A stretch of 64,000 nucleotides of DNA from Cichorium intybus. Its lineage: Eukaryota > Streptophyta > Magnoliopsida > Asterales > Asteraceae. The DNA lies in contig CM042013.1 in NCBI GenBank assembly GCA_023525715.1, positions 74,051,994 through 74,115,993 of the forward strand, given 5' to 3'. The first letter of the stretch is position 1, and each line of letters starts with the position of its first letter. The notes below the pieces were generated by a model. The model saw only the letters and a list, made by a program, of their open reading frames with translations. It had not been told where the DNA came from and ran no database searches. Below, piece by piece: positions 51,825 to 64,000 of this stretch. The position numbers were made by a program, and so were the translations under genes.

Positions 51825-53491
51825 TGATAGTGGCATTTTATTACTTCTTTTATAGTTTATTTTAGCATCGTTACCTTTGTTTTTATTTAGTTTGCATGTA
51901 TTATTTTGTTATTTCTATTTCTTTAGTTATTTCGGATACTTTTGTGGTTTTTATGTTTAATTTGTAGGAATTACGGATGTGGAACGGAACGAATCGGATA
52001 ACGAGCGAGTAAAGCGGGCTAAAAACGACTAATTGGACGCGACATTTGGGCAAAGAGAAGCTGGACCGTGGATTTATAGTGATCGAGGGCTTACTTGGTC
52101 CGGATAATGGATTAAATGGAAGCAGCCCAAAAGAGAAAACATGTGACCCGCCATTCTCATGCAAAAGCATGTTGTGCGATCGAGCAAATATCGAGTGATT
52201 GCAAAACGTACTGACAAGCAATTGAAAAACAAGAAATGCCAAAGCACGCGGCCAAGTATTCCAATCCAAAGCATTTTGTGCGACCGAGCAACTGCAAGAA
52301 CACCACGTCACTCGATCGAGCAATAAGAATTTGAGGCAAAACCAAAGTGTGCTGGCCGCACACTTTTGTGAGCAAATGTTGCTCTGCCCGCACACTTTCG
52401 CATAATTTCAATCAGAGAGTCTGTTTAATTTTGTTTCACTTTGTGCGGCCCGCTCATTCCATGGAGGAAATTCCCACTCGGCCGAGCAAAAGCGAATGAC
52501 ATTTTGGTAATTTAGAAAAGGGGTTTTATCTTAGGGTTTTTACCCTCATTTCGGCAGGTTCGAACAAAAAAAACAGACGGCGGGAGGACTTTAGAGAGTT
52601 TTTGAAGCTTTGGAAGAGAAGAAGGCTTATTCCCCAAAACTCTTGATTTAATTCTTATGTTTGGTACATTTCTAGTTATTTTCTTATTTATTGTTTTAGC
52701 TATGCTTGACTAAAACTCTTAATTATCAATATTGGGTGTAATCCATGAACAACTAGTTAGGGTTTGAAAGATTTATGAGTATTTAGTTCCTAATCTATGA
52801 ATGCAACTTTGTTTAAAATTCTAAATTGTTCTTGTGTTCTTATTCATGAGTTTGAATGCTTGAATGGTTATTGTCATTTGTTTTTTCTAATTACGTAATC
52901 GATTTCTAAAACAAACTAGTGACAAATGATTTTTGTGGATGCTTATATTCATTTTTAAAATCATGGAGTTGTGTTCTTCAAGGAGAAATGTAAGCTTATT
53001 GATTTCCTTTGATTTTAGTGATTCTTAAATCTATATTGCTAATCATTTTACTTGAGTTGGATGCTTATTTGACTTTTGACTTTGATTAAGACGGTTATTA
53101 AGAACTTTTCTAATTTCCATACAATTAAGGAGAATCTAGGTGTTTCAAGCTTTTAAGATGCTATAGCCAAACTAGATTAAATTAAATACATTGCACTATA
53201 AATCTTGATGATAAACCAACTAGTTGGAATTGTGATGAAATCCCAATATTGATAGTTTCTCCATATTTGATTCACTTCACAAAAATTTGTTTACTTACTC
53301 TTGTTTTCATTTTTCAACTCAAACAATCAAATCCCCCTTTTTCTATTTTATTTTGTTTAATATATCTCGTTTTGAATTGATCGCATTGTTTTACAAATTG
53401 AACCAATCTCCGTGGATACGATCCTTTACCGCTATACGCAAATTTGTGTACTACAAGTAAGGTTTATTTTTGTTGGCCTCGACAACCACCA
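51825..53491 (+). repeat. 3' LTR of the Athila-like element
   Basis: 1,667 bp, TGATAGTGGC...CAACCACCA, followed by the TSD CCTAA. Confidence 0.9.
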
Positions 53492-53777
53492 CCTAAGCAT
53501 TAGAAATCCAAGGCATAGATGGGATCAAACATGCCAAACTTATAAATGTTATAATGGGATCCCATACCTCTAGAAATTATATTTGGATATAATTGGTAAA
53601 CCGTTACCTACCTTGTTGATTCGAATAGGCGGGATAAAGGATACCTAACCACTTATTCGTATTGCAACTTGGATTCTAGACCTTAATCAATTAAAGTTTA
53701 TGAAACAAGAAAGGGTATTAATTATTAAGGACTTAATATCATAGTTTACTAAATTAAACATTGTTAAAATTTTGTAG
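53492..53777 (+). other. Leader of copia 2 (second part)
   Basis: Continuation of the copia 2 leader after the nested insertion, with the fourth GGGATAAAGGATACCTAACC (53631-53650). Confidence 0.6.
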
Positions 53778-55188
53778 ATGGCACCAAACACAACAAACCC
53801 GGCTCCTAACAAAACTTCACTACGGTCTCTCCTTGAGGGAGAAAAACTTAACCACACCAATTTATTGGACTGGTACCGTAGTGTGAGAATAGTTCTCAAA
53901 CAAGAAAAGAAAGAATATGTTCTCAATGAACCACTTCCTGAAGAGCCCCCTGCCATTCCTAAGCCTACACACGATGCATGGGTTAAAAAGATGGATGACT
54001 CCATTGATGCATCATGTCTCATGTTGGCAACCATGATTCCTGACCTTCAGAAGGATTTAGAGAATCATTCGGCCTATGACATGATTAATCAATTGAAGGA
54101 AATGTTCCAACAACTTGCAAGAACGGAAAGGTTCGAAACTGTTCGGGCTTTCCATGCTTGCAAGATGGAGGATGGACAGTCGGTTAGCTCTTATGTGCTC
54201 AAAATGAAGAGTCACATTGATCATTTGGCACGTCTTGGAGTTGTGATGCACGAAGAGCTAGCAACGGATATGATCCTTAACTCCTTGACAAAGTCTTTTG
54301 ATCCCTTCGTCATGAATTATAACATGAATGGTTTGAACAAGACTATCCCGTAATTGCATGGGATGCTAATTACCGCGGAAACGAATCTACCTAAGAAAAC
54401 CACTCAAGTTCTCATGATCAAGTAAGGTGGTACAAAGAGGACTAGACCCGAACACCCCACCAACTCCAAGGGTAAGGGAAAGGCAAAGGTTGTCAAAGGA
54501 AAGGGCAAGAAAGTTGTCCAACCATCCTGTCCGCCCAAGAAGAAGGCAAAGATTGCCAAAGAAGACGCGTGCTTCGAATGTGGCAAAGTTGGGCATTGGA
54601 AGAGAAATTGCCCTACCTATCTTGCGGAGTTGAAGAAGAAGAAGGCCGGTGAGGGCACTTCAGGTATCTATGTGATAGACCTAAAGCTTTATAATTTATC
54701 TCCTAACACCTGGGTATTTGATACTGGTTGTGGAACTCACATTTGTAATATGTTGCAGGGGTTCAAAAGGAGTAGGCGACTAAAGGCAAACGAGGTAGTA
54801 CTCCGGGTTGGAAACAGTGCAAGGGTTGCAGTCGATTCAATTGGAAGTTTTGATTTATTACTACCTAGTGGCTTGTATTTGACATTGTTGAATGTTTATT
54901 ATGTTCCTAGCTTGACTAGGAATATTATTTCGGTTGCTAAGTTGAGACAATGTGGTTTTAATCTTTGCTTTATAAATGATGACATTTGTGTTTCTAAAAA
55001 CAATGTATTCTATTTCGAGGCTAGGCATTTAAATGGAATTTATGAAGTAAACCTTGATGAAAAGACTAACCATGGCTCTTTATACCACACTTTCACCAAG
55101 AGACCCAAATGTGATTTGTCAAATTTATCTATGTCATTGTCGCCTTGGGCATATAAACAAGAAACGCATATCCCAACTTCAAAAGAGT
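53778..55188 (+). pseudogene. Copia 2 gag-protease region, broken
   Basis: Starts at ATG with a gag related to that of copia 1 (LNHTNLLDWYRSVRIVL). In-frame stops occur at 54351-54353 and 54423-54425. The frame continues through the zinc knuckle CFECGKVGHWKRNC and protease WVFDTGC. A frameshift follows between about 55060 and 55134, before the integrase zinc site (LGHINKKRI), and another stop (TGA) at 55189-55191. This copy cannot make a full polyprotein. Confidence 0.85.
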
Positions 55189-55194
55189 TGACTT

Positions 55195-57795
55195 TTGAAG
55201 GCAAATGAGAATGACTCATTTGATATATGTGAATCTTGTTTACATGGCAAGATGACTAAAGCTCCTTTCTCGGGAACCAATGAGCGGGCAAAAGACTTGT
55301 TAGGAATCATACATACGGATGTATGTGGTCCTTTCAAGCCAATGACTAGATATGGTGAAAGATATTTCATCACCTTCACTGACGACTTTAGTCGTTTTGG
55401 ATATATTTATTTAATTAAACATAAACATGAGGCGTTTGAAATGTTCAAAACGTTTCAAAGTGAAGTGGAAAATCAACTCAACAAAACAATTAAAGTTCTA
55501 CGTTCTGATAGAGGAGGTGAATACTTAACTACAAACTTTATGGATCATCTTAAGACTTGTGGAATTGTTTCACAACTTACTCCACCTGGAACACCACAAC
55601 ATAATGGTGTATCTGAGAGGCGGAACCGAACACTATTGTATATGGTTCGATCCATGATGAGTAGAAGTACTCTACCTTTATCATTTTGGGGTTATGCTTT
55701 ACAAACAGCTGCCCGTCTCCTAAACATGGCACCTACTAAGAATGTAGATAAAACACCTTATGAGATATGGTATGGAAAGGTTCCATCTTTATCCTATCTC
55801 AAGGTATGGGGTTGTGAAGCTTATGTTAGACAAGAAGCTTCAAACAAACTAGAACCCCGTTCAACTAAGTGTATCTTTGTAGGGTATCTGAAAGATTGTC
55901 TTGGGTACTACTTCTACAATCCCATAGAGAATAAGATATTTATTTCTCGAAAAGCTGAATTCCTAGAAAACAAGTTTCTGACGGAAGAGGCTAGTGGGAG
56001 GTTTGTGGAACTTGAAGAACTTCAAGAACCACAGCCTGATACACAAGAAATTGAATCTAGCATTCAACAAGAAATCGTTGAACCTGAACAAACAGTTGAT
56101 CAGGAACAAATTGTAACACAAGATGTTCGCAGATCTGGTAGGGTTCGATTTGAATCTGAAAGGTATGGTTACCTAATGATGGAAGAGGAATGTTATACGA
56201 TAGATTCTGATGAACCCGTCAACTACCAGACTGCAATGTCAGATCCTGAATCTGATAAATGGCTTGAAGCCATGAACACTAAGATGCATTCCATGCACGA
56301 TAACCAAGTATGGGACTTGGTTAATATTCCCACCAATTGTAAGACTGTTGGGAACAAATGGGTTTTCAAGAAGAAAACCGACGTGGATGGAAATGTTCAC
56401 ACTTTTAAGGCAAGACTTGTCGCTAAAGGATACTCACAAACTCATGGTATTGACTATGATGAGACCTTTTCACCAGTGGCAATGATCAAGTCGATTAGGA
56501 TACTTTTTGCCATAGCCGCATACTATGATTATGAGATATGGCAAATGGATGTCAAGACCGCTTTCCTCAATGGACACTTATTGGAAGATGTCTATATGGA
56601 TCAACCTGAAGGTTTTGTCGATCCCAAGCATCCAAACAAAGTGTGCAAGCTTAAAAGATCTATCTATGGATTAAAGCAAGCATCTCGAACATGGAACATC
56701 CGCTTTGATGAAAAGATTACAAATTTTGGATTCATCAAAAATGAGGATGACTCCTGTGTTTACAAGAAAGCTAGTGGGAGCATAGTCATATTCCTAGTAT
56801 TGTATGTAGATGACATACTTCTATTTGGAAATGACATCCCAACCTTGAAAGGTGTCAAAGCATTCCTTGAGAATTGTTTCTCAATGAAGGACTTAGGAGA
56901 AGCTGCTTATGTATTAGGCATAAAGATCTATAGAGATAGATTTAAGAGACTTATTGGTCTAAGCCAAAGTGCATATATTGATAAAATCTTGAAAAGGTTC
57001 AAGATGCAAGACTCCAAAAGAGGATTCTTGCCAATACCACATGGCACCATCCTAAGTAAGTCTCAGTGCCCAATCACTAGGACTGAACTTGAAAGGATGA
57101 AACATGTCCCATATGCTTCGGCAATTGGGTCTATCATGTATGCCATGTTATGCACAAGGCCCGACGTCTCATGTGCCTTAAGTATGACTAGTAAGTATCA
57201 ACAGAACCTAGGTGAAGCCCACTGGACTGCTGTAAAGAACATTCTTAAGTACTTGAGAAGAACTAAAGACATGTTCTTAGTTTACGGTGGTTTGGAAGAA
57301 AGCTTGAAGGTAAAGGGTTACACTGACGCAAGCTTCCAAACAGATAGGGACGATTCGAGATCTCAATCTGGGTATGTCTTTATTTTAAATGGAGGATCCG
57401 TGTCGTGGAAGAGTTCCAAACAAGAAGTGATTGCACAATCCACTACAGAATCAGAATATGTTGCTGCTTCGGAAGCTGCTCAAGAAGCTGTCTGGATGAG
57501 AAAGTTCATTGAAGATCTAGGGGTTGTTCCTTCCATTCGGGACCCTATAGAAATCTTCTGTGATAATCTAGGTGCTATAGCTCAGGCAAAGGAACCTAGA
57601 TCGCATCAAAAGACCAAACACATTCACCGAAGGTATAACTACATACGACATGAAGTTAAGAATGGTGGAATAAGTATTCACAAGGTTCATACAGATCAGA
57701 ATTTGGCAGACCCATTCACGAAGCCTTTACCCCAAGCTAAGCATGAAAGTCACGCTAAGGGTATAGGACTTCGTTTTTCTAATGAATGGATTTGA
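55195..57795 (+). pseudogene. Copia 2 integrase-RT-RNase H region, open
   Basis: 866 codons open. Integrase: CESC of the zinc site, HTDVCGPF, RSDRGGEY and HNGVSERRNR give the D, D and E residues. Reverse transcriptase with YVDDILLFGND. RNase H: GYTDASF, TESEY, FCDN. The last motif reads KHIHRRYNYIRH where copia 1 has HID, so an Asp is replaced by His. It is cut off from gag by upstream stops and would not be translated normally. Confidence 0.85.
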
Positions 57796-58575
57796 TTTGT
57801 GTTTAGTGTTTTATGAATATGAAACTATGTAAACAACAATAATTATGTGATATATGTGACGTGATGTTTCATTCATAATTTTGTGTTTTATTAGCATGTT
57901 TAATCCTTGAATAATTTAGTTATTTTAAACGTCCATAGTCGATCATAGTTGTGGGAGCAATTATGAAGTAAGACTAATATGAATTGGATTGGTTGACTTT
58001 TATGGGTAAAAGTAGCAAAAGGTTGCAACCAAATTCATAGGTACTTGTTAGTGAACGAGTATTGGAATTGACCCGTTTCAAGATCACTTCATGGATCATT
58101 ATCATAAGTGATTCTTGAACAAAGGTATTATCATTGTATCCTTAGACCTGAGATACACATTTGGGACTCAAGTGTAGAGAGTGTTGTGCTTTGATATGGT
58201 TCACCGTTGTTCTTGAAAAATAGACAACCATACAGATCATACTCAAGTATAGTACAAACTACATAAGGGGCCGTATGTAGTCAAGACGGGATTTGTCCCT
58301 CTTATGTGTTGAGAGTTAGACATCTAAGGCGCCTGATTCAAAGTTGGACATAAAATGAGAATGATTAAGATCCATGTCTCATGTTCAACAATATGTCTGT
58401 GACAAAGGGATGATTGATACATAACCTAGTACATCAATTAGAGCCTCGTGCTTTCTGAAGAATTGGATGTTGTTGAATGGCATTATGTCATGTACCATTA
58501 GGGGTAGTGAAATGTTGCTAGACGTTTACCACTGTCGGTATCATTCTATGATGCAACCTTGTGCAAGTGGGAGAT
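57796..58575 (+). other. 3' untranslated region and PPT of copia 2
   Basis: 0.8 kb without an ORF, ending in the purine tract AAGTGGGAGAT just before the 3' LTR. Confidence 0.7.
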
Positions 58576-58919
58576 TGTTAGTTCTATATGCCCAAGGATG
58601 ATCATAAAATGATATTACTAATAATACATGATCCTATAGGGTCACACCAATAACAAGTTTGACACCAAATTGATCATTTGGAATGTTAAATTCGATTTAA
58701 CATCAAATGATACTAAACTTGCAATTTAATTTTGTAGGTTATTATTATTTGAGGTAAATAATAATAACACCAAAATTAATGGTTGGTTAATAATTCATAT
58801 GTGATGAATTAATTAAGTATAACAATTAAATTGTTTAAGTTGTTAAATAATTTAATTGATTTATAAGTAAACCTTTTATTTAATTTAATTGATAAATTAA
58901 ATGAAACATGTGCATTATA

Positions 58920-59009
<90 letters not shown>

Positions 59010-59130
59010 GATACATGATTAATTGGTTTATGTATGTGATTAAATGGTTAAGTGTTATTCCATTTAAACACAAGCATGAAAGTTTATTATTTATAAACTT
59101 TAAGATATAAGTTTATAAATAATAAGAATG

Positions 59131-59224
<94 letters not shown>

Positions 59225-59792
59225 ATATTTGTTGACTAAAATCCGGCCATATGAAGCATGCAAGAATGCATGTGGAAACATGAGAAAAAGCATGGTATAT
59301 TCTCTCATTACCCAAGGCTTGACCATGTAAAGGTTGCATGCTTCAATTGTTTAATATGCCCACTCTTTCTCTTGCTTCATATACATCATTTGGCCGAGAT
59401 TTTTGAGGAGTATGTGAGCCAATCTTTCATGCAAACTAATCAGCCAAAAACTCTCCAAAACCTCTCTTGAAGACTTGCTAAAATCCGATTTTGGCTTTAA
59501 GGAGAAAAGGGTTTTTCATTGCAACTTGTGGAACTAGCATTCAAAGGTGTTCAAGCTTGTGGTGGACTAAGCTATAGAGGGATTCTAACTTGATTCCTTG
59601 TCATCAAAATCGTCCAAACTAAGGTCAAGAAGAAAGGGTATGATCTTGAACTCTATCTATGCTTGTTCTTCATCTTATCTCTACATGCATGTAGCATGAT
59701 CCTCTTGGAAGTGAAATTTGTGTTCATGATTTTATGCTTCCGTTGCAACTTCAAGTTTTTGAAACTTATCACATGAACATGGAGTTCCAAAA
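58576..59792 (+). repeat. 3' LTR of copia 2
   Basis: 1,217 bp. Same structure as the 5' LTR with different (TA)n lengths (58916-59006, 59133-59226). The end reads TTCCAAAA instead of TTCCAACA. Confidence 0.9.
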
Positions 59793-61969
59793 AATCATTA
59801 AATGCTTTATTATCATAAAGAATATGATATTGTTGATATAAGAGTATAGAAATTATTTTTCTTGAATTACTATTATATATATGTAACAATTAGCAATGCA
59901 TAGACAGTAACGCGTTGCTAATACGTTATATGTTTAATATTCAGGTTTTTAACATATATTCGGCTGCAGTGTACTGGTTTGGTTGCTCTCCATATATTTT
60001 CGTTCTTTTTACCCTTATTTTCTTTATTTTTTATTTGTAGCTTTTAGTTTCCTCCCATTTTTATTTTTACTTTTTTTATTAGTTTCAATTAAATCTAATA
60101 TTATCTAATATATTTATATTTTACTCTTATTTTGTTGACATATTTATAAACATTATTGATAAACATTTTATATTTTCTTATAAACTACTTTTTATGTTTT
60201 CTTATTATGTTAATAGGTTTAAGTGAATGTTTTATTTTTTTGAGATTACATATTATTTTGATGTGTTCTATAATATTCCTCTTTTTCATATTTTTAATGT
60301 GTTTTCTAGAAGTTTTTTCTAAATTTTTTACTATTTGAAATTTAGGATATATATTGTTTAAGCTAATATATAGACATTTTTGTCGTTTATTTTATTTCGT
60401 TAGAATATTGAAAATAAAAATATAATTTATGATTGATAACAATATATATTTTGTTCGTAAATGTTGAAAGTTATTTATAGGTTGTTATTATTATTTATGT
60501 CTTTACATAGTATAATCGGGTTTGATAAAAAAATCATGTTGAATTATAAGTCGTCACAATAATATATTAAGTGTTAACGTATATATTATCAAATGTGTTA
60601 CGTTGAATAAACTAACAAGTGTGTAATTAATCAGATTGGTTCAAGTAACTAATTTGAACAAACTTTAATGTTTTAGTTTCCACCGTGATACATATTAGGG
60701 TACTCAACCAAAATAGTGACAATCTGTAGGTTATGTATGCCGATAATAGAATAAATATCATATATACTTTTATTTAGAATTGTACGTGTTCGCGATAATA
60801 ATAGAAAATTTTCTCAAAATTAAGATGCTATCATCAAATAGATGAAAGTATGTTGTTGCTTCTTGCATTGAACTTATTATTAAAATTATAATTAATTTTT
60901 TTTACAACATTCTACTTTTATTTTCTTCTTATAACAATAAATACAATGATCTGATAAGGAAAAACATATTTAAAGCTATCAACGTTTCTGCTGCATCGCT
61001 TGGGGTACAACCCCTAGTTCCTAACATTTTTTTATGAATTGATAAACAGTAGTTATGTTTACTTTGTGGGGGGTTTGAATGTAAATGATATGTAGCTTAC
61101 TTGTTTGAGTGTTGCTTTGCTTTTAGGGAGGTTGGCTATTTGATCCCCCTCCTGTATATTATTTTTACGTGTGTCAAAGAACGCCAAGTCTGGACTACCT
61201 TACTCCGGAGCCTTATTCATACCCATTCTATTTAGTTTTTTTTTTCCTACAATTTTGGCCTAATTTTTAAATTTATTTACAGATTTGGTACAAACATTTT
61301 CACAAATTTTCTCCAACTTTTTTTTTTGTCTTTCTATGTTTTTTAAAACTCTGTTTTTTCAGTTCCTACAGTTGCTTTTCATATCTTTTTTACAACTTTG
61401 TTTTTACATAATTAGTTTTCTTGCAAAATTAGTTTTTAAATATTCGTTTCCATATTAAATATTTGTTGCAAATTCATGTTTCTTTGTTGTTATGCGTGTT
61501 TTAAAGCTTTTTCTCCTTTTACATATTAATTATTTGTTGCAAATTCATTTTCCAAACCTTGTTAAAAATATTCGTTTCCATGCATGCGATATTGTAAAAA
61601 CATGTAAAAGATTGTTTTTTAAATACCCATCTTCACAAAACAAACCTATACTATAACTATGTATAATTAAATTAAGGGAAATTTGTCAAAAAGTCTCTAT
61701 ATTTTGGCTCTATTTAGGAAAAAGTCCTTATTGAATTTTATTTTGTGATTTAATCCTCTAATCCTGTAAAAATTTGTGAAAAATCCCCTTTCACCTGATT
61801 TAGCAGGTCAATGGTTAATTCGCAAGTAAAACGAGTTTTCAAGGACTTTTTCACAAATTAAATGATTTTTTTCTTCATTTTTATAAGTGGCATAACTTTT
61901 ACATACGATGTCCAAATTATACAAACATTATATCCTTAGAAACGCGGTAAGTAGTACTACAACGTTGTT
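59793..61969. other. Intergenic AT-rich DNA
   Basis: No gene recognised. T-rich, with homopolymer runs. 61670-61860 (GTCAAAAAGTCTCTATATTT, and AAAAAGTCC) resembles the ends of some MULEs, but I see no partner TIR. Confidence 0.35.
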
Positions 61970-62750
61970 TTACAAACATTTGTTTGAATATATTCAGATC
62001 TTTTGCTACAAACCCTTAAACGTGAGCATAAGCCCATTTATGTTAGTTTTTAGTTATTTTCAAACATTCATATCTCTTTCGTTATAACTCCAATTAACCT
62101 GAATATTTTTCCTATGTTTTTATTATTTCAAATAATACATTTTTTAGAATGATGAATTTTTTCCAATTCCTCATACATTTTGAGATATATAGTTATAAAC
62201 ATTGCATCCCACAATAATTCAATATTTCATGTGTATGAACACCCATTTTCAAATAAGCACATATATTTTGTTATACATATTTATTTCACTTGATTCTTTT
62301 TTCTATGTATTCTTTGAAATATATACTAAAACTAATAGCTTCATATATTGACTTCTTCATCTCTAAACATGACCTTTTTATATGTACTCTTTGAAAGTTT
62401 TCGTATATATTCCAAAGATTACATAGGAAAATGAATCAATTGAAATGGATCTGTATAGCAAAAGATACGCTCATATGAAAATAAGTGCCGAAACACATGG
62501 AATATTGAATTATTGTGGATACGATGTTTACAATTATATATCTCAAAATCTATGAGAAATGAGGAAACGTCATCGGTATGAAAATTGTACTATTTTAAAT
62601 AATAAAAACGTAGGAAAAAGATTCAGGTTAATATGAATTATAATGAAGGAGATATGAATGTTTGAAAATAACTAAAAAGTGACATAAATGAGTTTGTGCT
62701 CATGTTTAAGAGATCGTAGCAAAATATCTGAACATATTCAGACAAAAGTA
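61970..62750. repeat. Long imperfect inverted repeat (hairpin)
   Basis: The left arm (about 61970-62333) and right arm (about 62397-62750) are inverted copies, around 80% alike by eye, with a spacer of about 60 bp. Matching blocks include TTAGTTATTTTCAAACATTC and TTTTGAGATATATA. Non-coding. A transcript would form a hairpin of about 350 bp. It may be a fold-back transposon. Confidence 0.7.
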
Positions 62751-62752
62751 TA

Positions 62753-64000
62753 TGTGACAATTGTCAATTTGGTCAACAAAAGTCAACTGTAATCAATCAA
62801 AGCGTACGTTAATCCTTACGTTGAAAAGTAATTTTCCATAATTTTACGATGCATTATTAGATATTATAATACTATATACCCTAATTCAAAACAATTATCG
62901 AGCAAACGCCGAAAATATGCTTAGTAAACTACTGTAGCGTAAAAATTCGATAATCATACAATTATTATTTTGGGAATAATAATATTCATAAAATGATGTA
63001 TTCGTAAATACGAACATGTGGATATATAGAACGTCGAAAATGGAGTTCGTATGTGAAAGTTACAATAATTAAACCACTGTGAACGGATAAATGTACACAG
63101 GGTTTGGACCTAAAATACAAAATGTGGTGCCTTAAACATCAAAAATGGGATAACAAATCATATATTATGAAGCGTAATACTATCTAATATTTAATTTCAA
63201 ATCCAAATACAATTTTCGATAAAATGCCGAAAATCGCGAAATCGGAAGAATACTGCGGTTAAACGCGTATTTCATCGTCTAACGAGTTATGATTCAATCT
63301 AAATAAATGTTTAGCAATGTTTTTATACATAATATTTATTTAGAAGATCATTTCTCCAAAAACTCATAGAATTACGCTAAAACGTTTTACGATTTTATAA
63401 AAACTACTTATTTTTATATAAAAGAGTGACATTTTTATAAAACCAACCCACCCCACCCCCTACCCCCCCCCCCCCCATCAGCTGGAGACAAGCCATCACA
63501 TCATCTCCCAACAAAAATCTCTAGTGTCATTATTCCAAAATCTAGAGTATAAAGGCTATAAATAAAATAATACCACAAAATCCAAATAAAATCCTATAAG
63601 CTTGGAAATTCTCATTTGACCAAGACATCATCCAACTTCTCTTCTTTTTGTCTCTAAATCTGATCATCACACTCTCTCCCTCTCATCTCTCCACCCACCA
63701 CCACAAGTCACCACAAACCACCGCCGGTCACCACAAACCACCGCCGGCCACCACCTTCCACCACCACCGTTCTTCGTTTTCAAGCGTTTTTTCAAATCTT
63801 TTTGCTTTGTCCAAGGGTCATTCGAGCTCCGAAGCTTAGATCTTGTCTTCTACCGTAAATCCCGCAAGAACAACCTTGTTTTTAAGTAAAGCACGCATCA
63901 AGGGTGAGTTCATACCCCTCATTTTCATCTTTTCTAAACTTTTAGGGGGAGAATACAAGTTTACATGTTAAAAATGATGATTTACACAAGTTTATATGTG
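62753..64000 (+). repeat. Probable gypsy LTR, cut by the window end
   Basis: Begins TGTGACAATTGTCAATTTGG, a start common among gypsy LTRs, with the GGTCAACAAAAGTCAAC type U3 phrase. It then has a TATA-like CTATAAATAAA (about 63558) and a CCACCACC-rich leader-like stretch (63690-63770) leading to a donor-like AGGGTGAGT at about 63902. The right end is outside the window, so no second LTR or TSD can be tested. It could instead be the promoter and leader of a host gene. Confidence 0.4.

Larger units (their letters stand above)
45196..53491 (+). mobile_element. Athila-like gag-protease element (non-autonomous Ty3/gypsy)
   Basis: 8.3 kb: LTRs 45196-46876 and 51825-53491 (TGATAG...CCACCA), a perfect TSD CCTAA (45191-45195, 53492-53496), and the PBS TGGCGCCGTTGCCGGGGA (46882-46899) typical of Athila/Tat elements. 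One long gag-protease ORF and no RT, RNase H or integrase. It would depend on a full-length partner. LTRs differ by about a dozen substitutions and one 14-bp duplication. Confidence 0.9.

Noticed and set aside
63648..63839. 63-aa frame rich in His, Pro and Thr near the window end
   Set aside because: Encoded by CCACCACC-type leader repeats; probably LTR or leader sequence, with no domain.

Overview
The window is nuclear DNA of a dicot plant. It is AT-rich, crowded with LTR retrotransposons, and carries one TIR-NBS-LRR (TNL) resistance gene, a class essentially missing from grasses. The TNL exon layout and the element styles look like Asteraceae to me, but that is an impression rather than a proof. 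I saw no rRNA, tRNA, CRISPR or bacterial-type operon.

Layout. (1) 1148-5789, minus strand: a six-exon TNL gene whose splice sites and reading frames all agree (1,165 aa predicted). This is the only intact host gene I can support. (2) 7773-31930: a chain of mobile cassettes, nearly every one bounded on both sides by long (TA)n tracts. They are two copies of one fold-back family (7892-8984, 26148-27947), three Helitrons (9078-9538, 9607-10179, 28011-31260), a palindrome-rich cassette starting at 10221, a gene-capturing cassette (22724-25382) and a near-perfect hairpin element (31353-31848). The palindrome-rich cassette has itself been split by an intact Ty1/copia element (11007-18648, TSD AGAAT) and by a solo gypsy LTR (18899-20777, TSD CATAT). 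(3) 32279-34422: two adjacent Mutator-like elements. The first carries a fragment of a DUF1336/EDR2-like gene and has a SINE in its right arm; the second has a clean 9-bp TSD. (4) 35786-59792: a three-level nest. A minus-strand non-autonomous Ty3/gypsy element (35786-42369) is cut by a decayed copia element (42370-59792), which in turn holds an Athila-like gag-protease element (45196-53491, TSD CCTAA). (5) 59793-64000: AT-rich DNA with a long inverted repeat (about 61970-62750) directly followed by what looks like the start of another gypsy LTR that runs off the window.

How the parts relate. The TNL gene probably acts alone as an intracellular immune receptor; no paired NLR lies in the window. 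The rest is a record of insertions whose order can be read from nesting, TSDs and LTR divergence: gypsy first, then copia 2, then the Athila-like element. Copia 1 is separate and young (about nine differences between its 699-bp LTRs, counted by eye). The most unusual theme is the repeated association of unrelated or distantly related cassettes with (TA)n microsatellites, with a shared terminal motif around TTRGGWTC at the fold-back type ends.
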